Assembly (NCBI GenBank): GCA_944990035.1
Contig: CALYLX010000157.1
Coordinates: forward strand, 496,001-560,000
Direction: 5' to 3'
Origin: Clitopilus passeckerianus
Lineage: Eukaryota > Basidiomycota > Agaricomycetes > Agaricales > Entolomataceae
DNA: 64,000 nucleotides
Part shown: piece after piece, positions 63,115 through 64,000 of the stretch
How the letters are laid out: each line of letters begins with the position of its first letter
Position numbering within the stretch: the stretch's first letter is position 1
Notes under the pieces: model-generated
Told to the model about the DNA's origin: nothing
The model's input: only the letters and a program-made list of their open reading frames with translations
Database searches by the model: none
Made by a program: the position numbers and the translations under genes

Positions 63115-64000
63115 CTTCAGTCTCAGCCCCTTGATACTCGACCTAAAAAGCAGTATGTGATAATACTCATAATTTAAATTTCTCAGAATTGTACTATAAT
63201 CCTGTATTTTGTGTCGTACCATATGTCAATGCTAGTATCTAACTTAGCTCCTTCAATGTCAGGAACGTCCTGTTAATCCGAAGACGTGGCAGCGGCTGCG
63301 CCCTACCAGTCTGGGGGACCACATCAAGCTCCCGTCCTTGGAAGGCCATAGGCCCTCTGAAATATCCGTGCATGTTCAACGGTCGAAGTCGACAGGTAGT
63401 GTCAGTCTGGGGATTATCATGCCTCCTTGGGCTTTTGTAATCGGCGTGGGAGGGTACATTAAGTAACTCGATGGTCACTGAGGTTGAGATGTTCGACGAG
63501 TTCTTTAAGTGGCATTCGAACGACGTCGAACAATCGGAGATCAATAATCCGGCTCTTCGACATCTTGACGTCTGACTCTCGCCCTAACATTTTGGGCGAC
63601 ACAGACGCCGACCCTTCTCTACTCTTCGAAGAAAACTCAACGAACGTATGCGCCAACATCCGTAGTTGAAACGTTGTGTTGAAGGGATAGCACATGATAA
63701 CAGGACGGTACTTCTGTCGATTGCCACTTGCTCTGAATCGTACACAGCTTTCGTTCGGATCTCCGCTTCACTCTTAGTCGTAGAGCTTGACGATGATCTC
63801 TGTCCACTGGATAATCCGGCAGATCAATCCCAGCAAATGACCCCTGAAACCAGCGCTCCCAAATATGGCGCAAGATCTGCAGGAGGGGATCAGCGTTTGG
63901 CCCAACCTTTTCGCGCCATTGCAAAGCATGACCGGATGATGTGGCCCCTATCTCAGGCCTGCCATCTTGCTTTGGCGATCAACATCGTCACATGGCTAAT
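63115..64000 (-). other. Window end, possible partial gene on minus strand
   Basis: Two overlapping minus-strand frames (63637-63924 and 63459-63695) stay open and could be exons of a gene entering from the right. The first contains ILRHIWERWFQGSFAGIDLP and an Arg-rich stretch. I recognise no family, and splice sites that would join them are not convincing. Bases 63115-63240 are probably the 3' untranslated region of the rhodopsin-domain gene. Confidence 0.25.

Overview
The window is a piece of a filamentous fungal nuclear genome, most likely a mushroom-forming basidiomycete (Agaricomycete). Nearly every gene is broken by many 45-60 bp GT-AG introns, so no long open frame is a whole gene. The families present (fungal SLATT, MpaB-like oxygenases, Iec1, Sfp1-like factor, OTT_1508-type deaminase, fungal rhodopsin-domain protein) fit that lineage. 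I traced the introns by eye. Exon lists whose total length is a multiple of three and which keep family motifs in register are given with each gene.

Layout. 0.4-1.6 kb: fungal SLATT-domain membrane protein (minus). 2.4-9.7 kb: the URA2/CAD-type pyrimidine enzyme, 2239 aa in 9 exons (minus). 10.1-10.5 kb: a 55-aa cysteine-rich, probably lipid-anchored protein split over five tiny exons (minus). 11.6-13.5 kb: beta-tubulin (minus). 14.2-16.9 kb: a 15-exon membrane protein (minus). 17.2-19.0 kb: a conserved 512-aa protein (minus). 19.4-20.7 kb: a DenD-like NAD epimerase/dehydrogenase with a GC-AG intron (minus). 20.7-25.6 kb is gene-poor. 25.6-28.4 kb: an Sfp1-like zinc-finger, polyQ transcription factor (plus). 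28.4-32.7 kb is gene-poor. 32.7-36.8 kb: two tandem EamA transporters with near-identical exon structure (plus). 36.9-38.5 kb: a membrane protein whose middle I could not resolve (minus). 38.8-40.6 kb: a 539-aa protein with a dsRBD-like C-terminus (minus). 42.2-44.6 kb: TVP38/TMEM64-type VTT protein (minus). 45.7-50.7 kb: two tandem MpaB-like oxygenases (plus). 51.3-53.4 kb: Iec1-like INO80 zinc-finger protein (plus). 54.3-56.2 kb: OTT_1508-type deaminase broken by two apparent frameshifts (minus). 56.6-58.2 kb: aldo/keto reductase (plus). 58.2-61.6 kb: degenerate repeats, few genes. 61.6-63.1 kb: fungal rhodopsin-domain protein (plus).

The first ~20 kb and scattered later genes are housekeeping (pyrimidine synthesis, tubulin, INO80, growth control, Golgi VTT). 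The 32-37, 45-51 and 54-63 kb stretches look accessory, with tandem paralogues, repeats and a broken gene. The items most worth a second look are the SLATT protein, the MGC-type mini-protein, the frame-broken deaminase, and a diverged ~180 bp repeat at 50.8 and 56.2 kb. I did not find a clearly new multi-gene system.
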